Shown one piece after another: positions 8,358 through 17,296 of a stretch of DNA of 64,000 bases; the first letter of the stretch is position 1, and each line of letters starts with the position of its first letter. The DNA comes from DATBSL01 sp964561785. GTDB taxonomy: Bacteria > Acidobacteriota > Vicinamibacteria > Fen-336. The notes under the pieces are model-generated. The model made no database searches. It saw nothing but the letters and a program-made list of their open reading frames with translations, and was not told where the DNA came from. The stretch covers positions 1-64,000 of the forward strand of contig CAZLRF010000007.1 in NCBI GenBank assembly GCA_964561785.1, in the 5' to 3' direction. Position numbers and translations under genes: made by a program.

Positions 8358-9770
8358 GTGACACGACTCGCCGTGCTCCTCGACGCCCGCGCGCGGGGTC
8401 GGGCTCCCGGCGCGCTGCGCCGCCGCCTCCGATCGACCCCCGAGATCGAGTTCGAGCTCCTCCCCGGAGCGCTCTCCCGTCGAAGGCCGCTCGACCCGTC
8501 GCGGTTCGACGGCGCCCTCCTCGTGCTCCACGCGGGAACGCCGGTCGGGAGCGTCGCCGCCGCCCGCCGCGCGCTGCCCGGCCGGCCGATCGGGGGCCTC
8601 GCCATCGCTCCCGATGCGCGCCTCCTGCGGCGAATGGCCCGGCTCCCGCTCGACTTCGTGGTCGAGGCGTGGCGGCCGGCGGACCCCGCGCCGGAGGCGG
8701 TGCGCGTCCACCTCGCGGCCGCGGCCCGCCCCGCCCGCGGGCGGGGGGCGGCGGCCGTCCACACCTCGGCCCGCCGGCTCGCCATCCTCACCGACGTGGT
8801 CAAGACCGCGAACTCCATCCTCGAGCCCCGCAAGGTGATCGAGCTCGTGGTCGAAAAGATCCGCCACCTCGTCCCCTCCGAGGCGTGGTCGCTCATGATG
8901 CTCGACGAGGAGCGGCAGGAGCTGGTGTTCGAGGCGGCGCTGGGGGCGAAGAGCCGCGACGTGACCGCGTTCCGCCTCAAGGTCGGGGAGGGCGTCGCCG
9001 GGTGGGTCGCCCAGACCGGCAAGCCGGCGATCGTGAACGACACCGCGCGCGATGCGCGCTTCTCGCCCCGGGTCGACCACCGGACGCAGTTCGAGACGCG
9101 CTCGATCCTGTGCGCCCCCCTCGTCTCGCGGGGGCGGACGATCGGCGTCCTCGAGATCATCAACAAGCGCGGGGGGCGCTTCACCCGCCAGGACCTCGAC
9201 CTCGTCCTCTCCCTCGTCGAGCCCTGTGCGATCGCGATCGAGAACGCGATCCTGTTCCAGCGCACCGAGCAGCTCACCATCACCGACGACCTCACGCGGC
9301 TGTTCAACTCGCGCTACCTCAACCTCTACCTCGGCCGCGAGATCAAGCGCTGCAAGCGCCACGGGATCCCCCTCTCGGTCATCTTCCTCGACCTCGACGG
9401 CTTCAAGGGGATCAACGACCAGTACGGGCACCTCGCGGGGTCGGGCACGCTCACCGAGGTGGGCGGGATCCTCGCCCAGGGGGTCCGCGAGTCGGACATC
9501 CTGGCCCGCTACGGGGGCGACGAGTTCGTGGTGGTGCTGCCGGAGACCCCCGCCTCGGGGGCGCTCGTCATCGCGGAGAGGCTCCGCCGGGCGATCGAGG
9601 AGCACCGCTTCCTCGAGCCCCAGGGCGTCGCCGCCCGCATCTCGGCCTCGTTCGGCATCGCCACCTACCCGGACCACGCGCTCTCGCCGGAGGGCCTCAT
9701 CCAGAAGGCCGACCAGGCGATGTACCGTGTCAAGGAACGGGAGAAGAACGGCATCGAGGTCGCGGTCTAG
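8358..9770 (+). CDS. GAF-GGDEF cyclase, candidate Hypr type (3',3'-cGAMP)
   Basis: A 470-residue cytoplasmic protein: an N-terminal region of about 130 residues with no motif I recognise, a GAF domain at about 140-305 and a GGDEF domain at about 310-470. The active-site motif is intact (RYGGDEF, GGDEF at 386-390), and an inhibitory I-site R377-x-x-D380 lies five residues before it. The base-recognition pair of c-di-GMP synthases (Asn and Asp, nine residues apart) is N353 and S362 here, in GHLAGSGTL. Asp to Ser at this place is the hallmark of Hypr GGDEF enzymes such as Geobacter GacA that make cyclic AMP-GMP. The start is GTG at 8358, after the FecR gene stop. It precedes mreB by 44 bases and may share its transcript. 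Class is firm; the product is inference from one residue. Confidence 0.9.
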   Translation: MTRLAVLLDARARGRAPGALRRRLRSTPEIEFELLPGALSRRRPLDPSRFDGALLVLHAGTPVGSVAAARRALPGRPIGGLAIAPDARLLRRMARLPLDFVVEAWRPADPAPEAVRVHLAAAARPARGRGAAAVHTSARRLAILTDVVKTANSILEPRKVIELVVEKIRHLVPSEAWSLMMLDEERQELVFEAALGAKSRDVTAFRLKVGEGVAGWVAQTGKPAIVNDTARDARFSPRVDHRTQFETRSILCAPLVSRGRTIGVLEIINKRGGRFTRQDLDLVLSLVEPCAIAIENAILFQRTEQLTITDDLTRLFNSRYLNLYLGREIKRCKRHGIPLSVIFLDLDGFKGINDQYGHLAGSGTLTEVGGILAQGVRESDILARYGGDEFVVVLPETPASGALVIAERLRRAIEEHRFLEPQGVAARISASFGIATYPDHALSPEGLIQKADQAMYRVKEREKNGIEVAV

Positions 9771-9814
9771 GCCGCGGCCACGGCATTCCTGTCAGGAGAG
9801 AGACCCTGGGCCTC

Positions 9815-10846
9815 ATGAACCTGCGTTCCGTCGTGAACCTGAGCTTCCTCTCGAGCGACCTCGCGATCGACCTCGGGACCGCCAACACCCTCGTCTACGC
9901 CAAGGGCAAGGGCATCGTGGTCTCCGAGCCCTCGATCGTGGCCGTCAACCGCGTGACCGGCAAGGTCGAGGCGGTGGGCCGCGACGCCAAGGAGATGCTG
10001 GGCCGCACCCCCGGCAACATCGTGGCCATCCGTCCCATGAAGGACGGGGTGATCGCCGACTTCGAGATCACCGAGAAGATGCTCTCGCACTTCATCCACC
10101 GCGCGCACAACCGCTCGACGCTGGTGCGGCCGCGGATCGTGATCGGCATCCCCTCCGAGGTGACCCAGGTCGAGAAGCGCGCGGTCAAGGACTCCGCCCT
10201 CAAGGCCAAGGCCTCCGAGGTCTACCTCGTCGACCAGGCGATGGCGGCCGCGATCGGCGCCGGGCTCCCGATCACCGAGCCCTCGGGCAACATGGTGGTG
10301 GACATCGGGGGCGGGACCACCGACATCGCGGTCATCTCGCTCGCGGGGATCGTCTACTCGAAGTCGGTGCGCGTCGCCGGCAACGAGATGGACGAGGCCG
10401 TGATCCAGTACATCAAGAAGAAGTACAACCTGCTGATCGGCGAGCGGACCGCGGAGCAGGTCAAGTTCGAGATCGGCAGCGCGTTCCCCCTCGACGAGCC
10501 GATGACGATGGAGATCAAGGGGCGCGACCTCATCGAGGGCATCCCCAAGACCCTCACCGTCACCGACGCGGAGATCCGGGAGGCGCTGCAGGAGCCGGTG
10601 TCCATCATCGTCAACGCGGTCCGCGTCGCCCTCGAGCGCACCCCGCCCGAGCTGTCGGCGGACATCGTCGACCGCGGCATCGTGCTGACCGGGGGCGGCT
10701 CGCTCCTCAAGAGCCTCGACCGGCTGCTGCGGGAGGAGACCGGGCTGCCGGTGTCGGTGGCGGAGGACCCCTTGAGCTCCGTCGTCCTGGGGACGGGGAA
10801 GATGCTCTCCGACTTCGACCTGCTCCGCAAGATCAGCCTCGACTAG
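9815..10846 (+). CDS. mreB: Rod shape-determining actin homologue MreB
   Basis: Actin-like filament protein that organises lateral wall synthesis at the inner membrane. The 343-residue product has the phosphate-1 loop DLAIDLGTANTLVY at about 15-28, phosphate-2 VVDIGGGTTDIAV, and the adenosine-binding TGGGSLL near the C-terminus. Length equals the family norm. It heads mreB-mreC-mreD-mrdA-rodA, the complete elongasome set, with tight spacing. The start ATG at 9815 gives a short N-terminus (MNLRSVVNLSFLSSD) as in other MreBs; the AGGAGA lies further upstream than usual, so an inner start is possible but less likely. Confidence 0.97.
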   Translation: MNLRSVVNLSFLSSDLAIDLGTANTLVYAKGKGIVVSEPSIVAVNRVTGKVEAVGRDAKEMLGRTPGNIVAIRPMKDGVIADFEITEKMLSHFIHRAHNRSTLVRPRIVIGIPSEVTQVEKRAVKDSALKAKASEVYLVDQAMAAAIGAGLPITEPSGNMVVDIGGGTTDIAVISLAGIVYSKSVRVAGNEMDEAVIQYIKKKYNLLIGERTAEQVKFEIGSAFPLDEPMTMEIKGRDLIEGIPKTLTVTDAEIREALQEPVSIIVNAVRVALERTPPELSADIVDRGIVLTGGGSLLKSLDRLLREETGLPVSVAEDPLSSVVLGTGKMLSDFDLLRKISLD

Positions 10847-10859
10847 CGCGCCGCCCGCC

Positions 10860-11723
10860 ATGCCCGCCGTCGCCACCGCCCGGAGGAGCCGCTTGCTCCT
10901 CGTGGCCCTCGCGCTCGCGCACCTCGTCGCGATCAGCCACCAGGTGGACGGGGGGGGAGGCGTGTCCCTCCTCCACCGGGGATTGCTCACCCTGCTCACG
11001 CCGGTGCAGCGCGGGGTGGGAGCGGTCGCGGGAGGTGCGGTCGAGCTGTGGCGCGGCTGGGGGTTCCACCGGGAGACCTACGAGGAGAACCGCCGCCTCA
11101 AGGCCCGCGTCCGGCAGCTCGAGGCGGCGGCGGCGGCGGCGGCAGAGAGCGCCCGGGAGACGGAGCGGCTGCGCGAGCTGCTCGCCCTGCAGCGCTCCGC
11201 CCCCCTCGAGACCGTGGCCGCCCGGGTGGTCGCGCGGGACGGCATGCCCTGGTTCCGAAGCCTCACGCTCGACCGGGGCGAGGCCGACGGGATCGCCCTC
11301 GACGCTCCCGTGCTGAGCCCGACGGGCGTGGTGGGGCGGGTCTTCGCCACCGGGCCGCGGGCGGCGCGGGTGCAGGTCCTGCTCGACCGCGACGCGGCCG
11401 CGGGGGTCCTCGTCGAGCGCAGCCGCGTGCCGGGCGTGGTCTCCGGCCAGGTCTCGGCCCCGGAGACGGGGGCGGAGGACCTCCTGCTGAAGTACGTGCC
11501 CCAGCGCGCGGACGTCGCGGTGGGCGACGTCGTCGTCACGTCCGGCCTCGACGGCATCTACCCGAAGGGCCTGATGGTGGGGCGGGTGCGCTTCGTGGGC
11601 GAGGGGACGAGCCTGTTCCGCGACATCCGGGTCGAGCCGTCCGCCCGCTTCGACCGCCTCGAGGAGGTGGTCGTGGTGCGCCGCGCGCGCGAGGCCCTCG
11701 ACACGCCGAGGAGCGTCGAGTGA
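10860..11723 (+). CDS. mreC: Rod shape-determining protein MreC
   Basis: Bitopic inner-membrane protein that links MreB to PBP2 and RodA in the periplasm. The 287-residue product has one membrane segment at about 10-27, a coiled coil with a poly-Ala stretch at about 76-105, and the two beta-barrel domains of MreC (VVARDGMPWFRSLTLDRG; VVTSGLDGIYPKGLMVGRV). Length is typical. Its stop codon overlaps the GTG start of mreD by four bases. Its place between mreB and mreD confirms the identity. Confidence 0.95.
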   Translation: MPAVATARRSRLLLVALALAHLVAISHQVDGGGGVSLLHRGLLTLLTPVQRGVGAVAGGAVELWRGWGFHRETYEENRRLKARVRQLEAAAAAAAESARETERLRELLALQRSAPLETVAARVVARDGMPWFRSLTLDRGEADGIALDAPVLSPTGVVGRVFATGPRAARVQVLLDRDAAAGVLVERSRVPGVVSGQVSAPETGAEDLLLKYVPQRADVAVGDVVVTSGLDGIYPKGLMVGRVRFVGEGTSLFRDIRVEPSARFDRLEEVVVVRRAREALDTPRSVE

Positions 11724-12205
11724 CCCGCGCGGTCTGGACGGCGCTCGCCATCGCGGGAGCGATGCTCGTCGAGACCGCCCTCGGGTACCTCGTGGCCTCG
11801 CCCGGCCGCTATCTCGACCCCTTCCTCCTCGTGGCCGTGTACTGCGCCCTCGCGGGAGGGGAGACCCACGGGATGCTGGCCGGCGCCGCCGCGGGCTGGG
11901 TCCAGGACGCCCTGTTCGGCGGGCGGGTCCTGGGGATCTCCGCCCTGTCGAAGCTGCTCGTCTGCTTCGGGGTGGGCGTGGGGGCGGGGCGCTTCGTGAT
12001 CGTGAGCGCGGCCGCCCGCGCCTTCGTGGTCCTGCTGGCGACGGTGGCCGACGCGCTGCTCGTCGCGTGGCTCGCCTCGGTCTTCTCCGTGGAGATGGTC
12101 CCGCTCTCGCCGCTCGCCCTCGCCTCCCGGGCCACCCTCAACGCGCTGGCCGGAGGCATCCTGTTCGCCCTCGTCGAGAGGCGCCTGCGGAGCGACTGGC
12201 GGTGA
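11720..12205 (+). CDS. mreD: Rod shape-determining membrane protein MreD
   Basis: A 161-residue, very hydrophobic protein with about five membrane segments and the short C-terminal Arg-rich tail RRLRSDWR, as expected for MreD of the elongasome. Primary sequence of MreD is poorly conserved, so the call rests on topology, length and its place between mreC and mrdA. The start is GTG at 11720 (GTGA overlap with mreC), and the end overlaps the GTG start of mrdA in the same way, so translation is coupled through the operon. Confidence 0.9.
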   Translation: MTRAVWTALAIAGAMLVETALGYLVASPGRYLDPFLLVAVYCALAGGETHGMLAGAAAGWVQDALFGGRVLGISALSKLLVCFGVGVGAGRFVIVSAAARAFVVLLATVADALLVAWLASVFSVEMVPLSPLALASRATLNALAGGILFALVERRLRSDWR

Positions 12206-14022
12206 GGATCTACGAGGATCTCCGGCTCGTCCAGTCCCGCCTCGCGGTGCTGCAGGCCCTCGTCGTGGTGCTCCTGGTGGCGCTCGTCGTGCAGTTCTGG
12301 AACCTCCAGGTGCTGCGCGCCCGCCACTTCCGCGAGCTCGCCGAGAACAACCGCTCCCGGCTCGTGACCGTGGCCGCCCCCCGGGGGGCGCTCCTCGACC
12401 GGCAGGGCCGGGTGCTCGTCGGCAACCGTCCCTCGTTCAACGTGGTCCTCGTCCCCGAGCATGCATCCGACCTCGACCGGGTCGTCTCCCGGCTGGCCAG
12501 GACGCTCGGGTCGGGCGAGGCCCAGATCCGCGAGCGCATCGCCCGGCGCCAGCCGCTGCGCCCGGTGGTGGTCAAGAACGACGCCTCGCTCGCCGACGTC
12601 GCCGCGCTCGAGGCGCGGCGCAAGGAGCTCCCGGAGGTCTCGATCGAGGTGGTGCCGCTGCGCTCGTACCCCCTCGCCGCCGCCGCCGCCCACGCCCTCG
12701 GGCGGGTCGGGGAGATCACCGAGCGCCAGCTCGAGCTCGCGGAGTTCCGCGGCCTCGCGCCGGGGTCGCTCGTGGGGCAGGCCGGGATCGAGGCACGCTA
12801 CAACCGCGACCTGATGGGCCGAGACGGCTTCCGCCGCGTCGTGGTCAACAGCCGGGGCGTCGAGGTGACCGAGGCGGAGCGCCTCGCGCCCGAGAACGGG
12901 CCGAGCCTCACCCTCGGGATCGACGCCTCGCTGCAGCGGGCGATGGACGAGGCGTTCGAGGGCCGCTCGGGCTCCGCGGTGGCCCTCGACCCGCAGACCG
13001 GCGAGATCCTCGCCATGACGTCGACCCCCGCCTACGATCCGAACGAGTTCACGACCGGGATCGACCCCGCGCTGTGGGCGAGCCTCGCGCGCGACCCCCG
13101 GACCCCGCTCATGAACCGGGTCATCCAGGGCACCTACGCGCCGGGGAGCACGTTCAAGATCGTGGCCGCGACGGCCGCGCTCGAGGAGGGCGTGGTCACG
13201 CCCTCGACGACGTTCTACTGCCCGGGCTACCTCGCGGTCTACAACACGGTCTTCCGCTGCAACGCGACCGGCGGGCACGGTGTCGTCGACCTGCGGCGCG
13301 CGATCGCCGTCTCCTGCAACGTGTACTTCTACCAGGTGGGCATCCGCCTCGAGATCGGCCGGCTCGCCAAGTGGGGCAGGATCATGGGGCTGGGCGCCCC
13401 GACCGGCGTCGACCTGCCCCACGAGGCAGCCGGGCTGATGCCGAGCCCCGAGTGGAAGCAGCGGGTCCTGAAGACCCCGTGGTACGCGGGGGAGACGGTG
13501 TCGGTGGCGATCGGCCAGGGCCAGGTGAGCGCGACGCCCCTGCAGATGGCGCGGATCGCCGCCCTCGTGGCCAACGGCGGCCGCCTCGTGCGGCCCCACC
13601 TCGTCCGGGCGCGGGGCGACCGACGGGTCGCGGTCGAGCCCCCCGGCGAGACCGGGATCCGGAGAGAGACGATCGACGCGGTGCGGGAGGGAATGCGGGC
13701 GGTGGTCGCGGAGGGCACGGGGTGGCCGGCGCGGATGTCGACGGTCGAGGTGTGCGGCAAGACCGGCTCGGCCCAGGTGGTCGCCAAGGCCCGGCTGGAG
13801 AGATCTCCCACCTCGCGCGAGCTCCTGCCTCACGGGTGGTTCGTGGCCTTCGCCCCCGCCGAGCGGCCGCGCATCGCCCTCGCCGTGCTCGTGGAGCACG
13901 GGGGCAGCGGGGCCGCGGCCGCCGCCCCCGTCGCACGGCGGATCCTCGCGCACTTCTTCGGCCTGGAGCGGGACGCCCCGGCGGGCGCGGCCGCCGGGGC
14001 CGACACCGAGGCGGAGGACTAG
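12202..14022 (+). CDS. mrdA: Penicillin-binding protein 2 (elongation transpeptidase)
   Basis: Class B PBP that cross-links peptidoglycan during cell elongation with RodA. The 606-residue product has an N-terminal membrane segment at about 15-35, a dimerisation/pedestal domain beginning near APRGALLDRQGRVLVGNRPS, and a transpeptidase domain with S316-T-F-K, SCN (SCNVYFYQ) and K520-T-G (CGKTGSAQ). All three catalytic motifs are present. Start is GTG at 12202, overlapping the mreD stop. The rodA gene follows 2 bases after its stop codon. Confidence 0.97.
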   Translation: MRIYEDLRLVQSRLAVLQALVVVLLVALVVQFWNLQVLRARHFRELAENNRSRLVTVAAPRGALLDRQGRVLVGNRPSFNVVLVPEHASDLDRVVSRLARTLGSGEAQIRERIARRQPLRPVVVKNDASLADVAALEARRKELPEVSIEVVPLRSYPLAAAAAHALGRVGEITERQLELAEFRGLAPGSLVGQAGIEARYNRDLMGRDGFRRVVVNSRGVEVTEAERLAPENGPSLTLGIDASLQRAMDEAFEGRSGSAVALDPQTGEILAMTSTPAYDPNEFTTGIDPALWASLARDPRTPLMNRVIQGTYAPGSTFKIVAATAALEEGVVTPSTTFYCPGYLAVYNTVFRCNATGGHGVVDLRRAIAVSCNVYFYQVGIRLEIGRLAKWGRIMGLGAPTGVDLPHEAAGLMPSPEWKQRVLKTPWYAGETVSVAIGQGQVSATPLQMARIAALVANGGRLVRPHLVRARGDRRVAVEPPGETGIRRETIDAVREGMRAVVAEGTGWPARMSTVEVCGKTGSAQVVAKARLERSPTSRELLPHGWFVAFAPAERPRIALAVLVEHGGSGAAAAAPVARRILAHFFGLERDAPAGAAAGADTEAED

Positions 14023-14024
14023 GC

Positions 14025-15122
14025 ATGGCGGGCGGCATCGACCGCAGGCTGCTCGCGAACGTGGACTGGGTGCTCGTCGGGGCCAGCCTCGTCCTCAGCC
14101 TCGTCGGCGTGGCGATGGTCTACTCGGCCACCCAGTCCGGCCGCAACCCGGACCTCTACCTCAAGCAGCTCGTCCTCGTCGGCGTCTCTCTCGTCGCCCT
14201 GGTGCTCACGGCCAGCCTCGACTACCGGCGCCTCGCCGATCGGTCGGTGCTCCTCTACGTCCTCTCGGTCCTGGCGCTCGTCTACGTGCTGCGCTTCGGA
14301 CCGGTCATCGCCGGCACCCGCCGCTGGATCCTGATCGGGGGCTTCCAGCTCCAGCCCTCGGAGCTCGTGAAGCTGACGGCTGCGCTCTTCGTGGCCAAGG
14401 CGTTCGCCGAGTTCCGGCAGGAGAGCCTGGGCCTGCGCGACGTGGCGATGCCCGGGGCGGCGGTGGGGCTGCTCGCCCTGCTCATCGCCCGCGGACCCGA
14501 CCTCGGCACGGCGGCGTGCCTCGTGCCCCTCTTCCTCGCGGTGGCCTTCCTCGCCGGCCTGCGCATGCGGGCGGTCGTCGGGCTCGGCGCGGTCATGGTC
14601 CTCGCCGCGCTTCTCGCCTGGCCGCTTCTCAAGGACTACCAGAAGACCCGCATCTACACCTTCCTCGACCCCTCCCTCGACCCCCGGGGCGCCGGCTACC
14701 AGAAGATCCAGTCCCAGATCGCGGTCGGCTCGGGGGGCCTGCTCGGCAAGGGCTTCGGGCAGGGCAGCCAGTCGCAGCTCGGCTACCTGCCCGCGCGCCA
14801 CACCGACTTCATCTTCTCCGTGCTCGCGGAGGAGACGGGCTTCCTCGGCGTCCTCGTCGCGCTCGCCCTCTACCTCCTCGTGCTCTGGCGAATGCTCGAG
14901 ACGGCGCGCCTCGCCCGCGACCGGCTCGGCGCGCTGCTCGTGGCCGGGATCACGGGGTGCTTCGCCTTTCAGGTCGTGTACAATGTCGCCATGGTCGCGG
15001 GGCTCGTTCCCGTGAAGGGGCTCCCGCTGCCCCTCATGAGCTACGGCGGCTCCTCCGTCCTCTCCTCGCTCATGGGCCTCGGCCTCGTTCTCAGCGTCCG
15101 GATGAGGCGCTTCGCGAACTGA
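14025..15122 (+). CDS. rodA: Peptidoglycan glycosyltransferase RodA
   Basis: SEDS-family polymerase that extends glycan strands from lipid II at the inner membrane, partner of PBP2. The 365-residue protein has about ten membrane segments. The catalytic loop includes the Asp of RGPDLGTA, and the conserved end NVAMVAGLVPVKGLPLPLMSYGGSS marks the SEDS family; the VKGLPLP form without a long C-tail favours RodA over FtsW. It is the last mre/mrd gene; rng follows 23 bases later, probably on the same transcript. Confidence 0.95.
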   Translation: MAGGIDRRLLANVDWVLVGASLVLSLVGVAMVYSATQSGRNPDLYLKQLVLVGVSLVALVLTASLDYRRLADRSVLLYVLSVLALVYVLRFGPVIAGTRRWILIGGFQLQPSELVKLTAALFVAKAFAEFRQESLGLRDVAMPGAAVGLLALLIARGPDLGTAACLVPLFLAVAFLAGLRMRAVVGLGAVMVLAALLAWPLLKDYQKTRIYTFLDPSLDPRGAGYQKIQSQIAVGSGGLLGKGFGQGSQSQLGYLPARHTDFIFSVLAEETGFLGVLVALALYLLVLWRMLETARLARDRLGALLVAGITGCFAFQVVYNVAMVAGLVPVKGLPLPLMSYGGSSVLSSLMGLGLVLSVRMRRFAN

Positions 15123-15145
15123 GCGGGCCCGGCCCCGGGAGCTCG

Positions 15146-16627
15146 ATGCCCAGAGACCTCATCGTCAGCACCACCCCGCGGGAGACGCGGGTCGCCCTCC
15201 TCGAGGACGGCATCGTGTCCGAGATCTTCCTCGAGCGAGAGGCGCACCGCGGGATCGTCGGCAGCATCTACAAGGGCCGCGTGACCCGGGTGCTGCCCGG
15301 CATGCAGTCCGCGTTCGTGGACATCGGCCTCGAGCGGGACGCGTTCCTTCACGCCGCCGACGTGTTCGAGGAGCTGCCGGAGAACCTGCTCTCCGCGGAG
15401 GAGCTCGCCGCCGCCCGCAGCGCGCCGATCGAGGAGCGGCTGCACGAGGGCGAGGAGGTCGTCGTCCAGGTCCTCAAGGAGCCCATGGGCACCAAGGGGG
15501 CGCGGATCACCTCCCACGTCTCGCTCCCGGGGCGCTACCTCGTCCTGATGCCGACCGTCGAGCACGTGGGCGTCTCCCGCAAGATCACCGACGAGGAGGA
15601 GAGGCGTCGCCTCAAGGGGATCCTGAAGGCCTTCCGCGAGGAACGCGGGGGGGGCGGGCTGATCGCGCGCACGGCGGGGCAGGGGCGGGAGGCGGAGGCC
15701 TTTCTGCGCGACGGGCGGTACCTCTCGCGCACGTGGGACGAGGTGCGGGCGCACGCCGCGCGCCAGCGGGCGCCGGCGCTGCTCTACCGCGAGCCGTCCC
15801 TCGTCGAGCGGCTCCTGCGCGACCTGCTCTCCGAGGACGTCGCCTCGATCCGGCTCGACGACGACCGCGAGTTCGAGCGCACCCTCGAGCTCGTGCGGGC
15901 CCTCGAGCCCGCCCTCGCGCCGAGGGTGCGGCGGCACGCGGGGCCGACCGGGATCATGGAGGAGCACGGCGTCGCCGCCGAGCTCGAGCGGGCCCTCCGC
16001 TCGAAGGTGTGGCTGCCCGGCGGCGGCTACATCGTCATCAACCAGACCGAGGCCCTCGTCGCCGTCGACGTCAACACCGGCCGCTTCGTGGGCAAGAACC
16101 ACCTCGAGGAGACGCTGCTCAAGGCGAACCTCGACGCGGTGCGGGAGATCGTGCGGCAGATCCGCCTGCGCGACCTCGGGGGGATCATCGTCGTCGACTT
16201 CATCGACATGGAGGAGCGCAAGAGCCGCCGCGAGGTCCTCCGCGCCCTCGAGCAGGAGATGCGCAAGGACCGCTCGCCGACGAAGCTGCTGTCGGTGAAC
16301 GAGTTCGGCCTCGTGATCCTGACCCGCAAGCGCGTCAAGCAGTCCCTCGAGCGGCTGCTCCTGCAGCCCTGCCCCTACTGCTCGGGAAGCGGGCAGGTGA
16401 AGAGCGTCGGTACCGTGTGCACCGAGATCTACGACGAGGTGCGCACCCTCGCCCCCGACGTCCGCGGCCGCCGGCTCGTGCTGCGCGTCAATCCGGAGGT
16501 CGCCCGCGCGCTCGACGGCGAGGAGGCATCGGTCCTGCGCAGCCTCGCCACGCTCACCGGGGGCGAGGTCCTCGTGCAGGCCGACCCGCTCCTGCACCAG
16601 GAGCAGTTCGACGTGGTCGCGCGATGA
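15146..16627 (+). CDS. rng: Ribonuclease G
   Basis: Endonuclease of the RNase E/G family that matures 16S rRNA 5' ends and decays mRNA. The 493-residue product has an S1 domain at about 35-120 (GSIYKGRVTRVLPGMQSAFVD), the catalytic DNase-like domain with two metal-binding Asp regions (AVDVNTG and IVVDFIDM), and the zinc-link CPYC (PCPYCSGSG). It lacks the long C-terminal scaffold of RNase E, hence RNase G. Rng next to mre/mrd genes is a common arrangement. Its stop overlaps the ATG of the next gene by four bases. Confidence 0.96.
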   Translation: MPRDLIVSTTPRETRVALLEDGIVSEIFLEREAHRGIVGSIYKGRVTRVLPGMQSAFVDIGLERDAFLHAADVFEELPENLLSAEELAAARSAPIEERLHEGEEVVVQVLKEPMGTKGARITSHVSLPGRYLVLMPTVEHVGVSRKITDEEERRRLKGILKAFREERGGGGLIARTAGQGREAEAFLRDGRYLSRTWDEVRAHAARQRAPALLYREPSLVERLLRDLLSEDVASIRLDDDREFERTLELVRALEPALAPRVRRHAGPTGIMEEHGVAAELERALRSKVWLPGGGYIVINQTEALVAVDVNTGRFVGKNHLEETLLKANLDAVREIVRQIRLRDLGGIIVVDFIDMEERKSRREVLRALEQEMRKDRSPTKLLSVNEFGLVILTRKRVKQSLERLLLQPCPYCSGSGQVKSVGTVCTEIYDEVRTLAPDVRGRRLVLRVNPEVARALDGEEASVLRSLATLTGGEVLVQADPLLHQEQFDVVAR

Positions 16628-17274
16628 GCGACGCTTCCTCGCCCGACCCGGGCCTCGAGGCCTTCGTAGAGGCCATCGAGGCCGCCCTGCGGGCGCGCCG
16701 GGGAAGGGAGCACGTCCTCTCCCCCCGGGACTTCGCCCTCGCCCGCTCCTGGTACGGGGCGAGGATCCCTCTCGCGACGGTGCTCGTGGCGATCGACGCC
16801 ACGTTCGAGCGCGAGCCGGCCACGACGAGTCTCGCCCTGGTGCGGCGGCGGGTGGAGGATCTCGCGGCCGGCGACGTGCGCGGGGGGGCCGAGGCCGAGG
16901 CGGAGCGCGTCTCCTTGCCGGAGGTCGCCGAGCGCCTCGACGTGCTGCGCGAGCGGCTCCTGGCGCTGCCGGGGAGGCTCTTCGCTCTCCCCCTCGCCGA
17001 GGCCGCGGAGCTCGGCGACCTCGTCGCCGTCGCGTCGCGCCCGAACTGGGACTACCTGCGCGAGCGGTTGCGCCGCCTCGACGCCCTCGTGGCGGACGCG
17101 GCGGTGGAGGCGCTCTCCCCGGAGCAGAGCGCCGCCCTGCGGGCCGAGGCGGAGCGGGCCGGCGAGCGGCTACGGGGGCGGGTCGACCCGAGCGCGCTCG
17201 AGGAGGCCGTCGCGCGGCTCCTGCGCCAGCGGGCGAGGGAGACGCTCTCCCTGCCCAGGGTCACGGTCGCCTAG
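16624..17274 (+). CDS. Conserved hypothetical protein, Arg/Ala-rich helical
   Basis: A 216-residue protein I do not recognise by function. Residues about 30-60 (LSPRDFALARSWYGARIPLATVLVAIDATF) look like a short helical fold seen in uncharacterised proteins with a GIPLxxVLxxI pattern. The rest is highly charged, predicted all-helical, with no signal peptide or membrane segment. Start ATG at 16624 overlaps the rng stop (ATGA), so it is co-translated with RNase G. A role in RNA metabolism would be guesswork from position only. It is convergent with surA, with 22 bases between the stops. Confidence 0.75.
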   Translation: MSDASSPDPGLEAFVEAIEAALRARRGREHVLSPRDFALARSWYGARIPLATVLVAIDATFEREPATTSLALVRRRVEDLAAGDVRGGAEAEAERVSLPEVAERLDVLRERLLALPGRLFALPLAEAAELGDLVAVASRPNWDYLRERLRRLDALVADAAVEALSPEQSAALRAEAERAGERLRGRVDPSALEEAVARLLRQRARETLSLPRVTVA

Positions 17275-17296
17275 AAGAGGCGGTCCTGCGCCGCGG

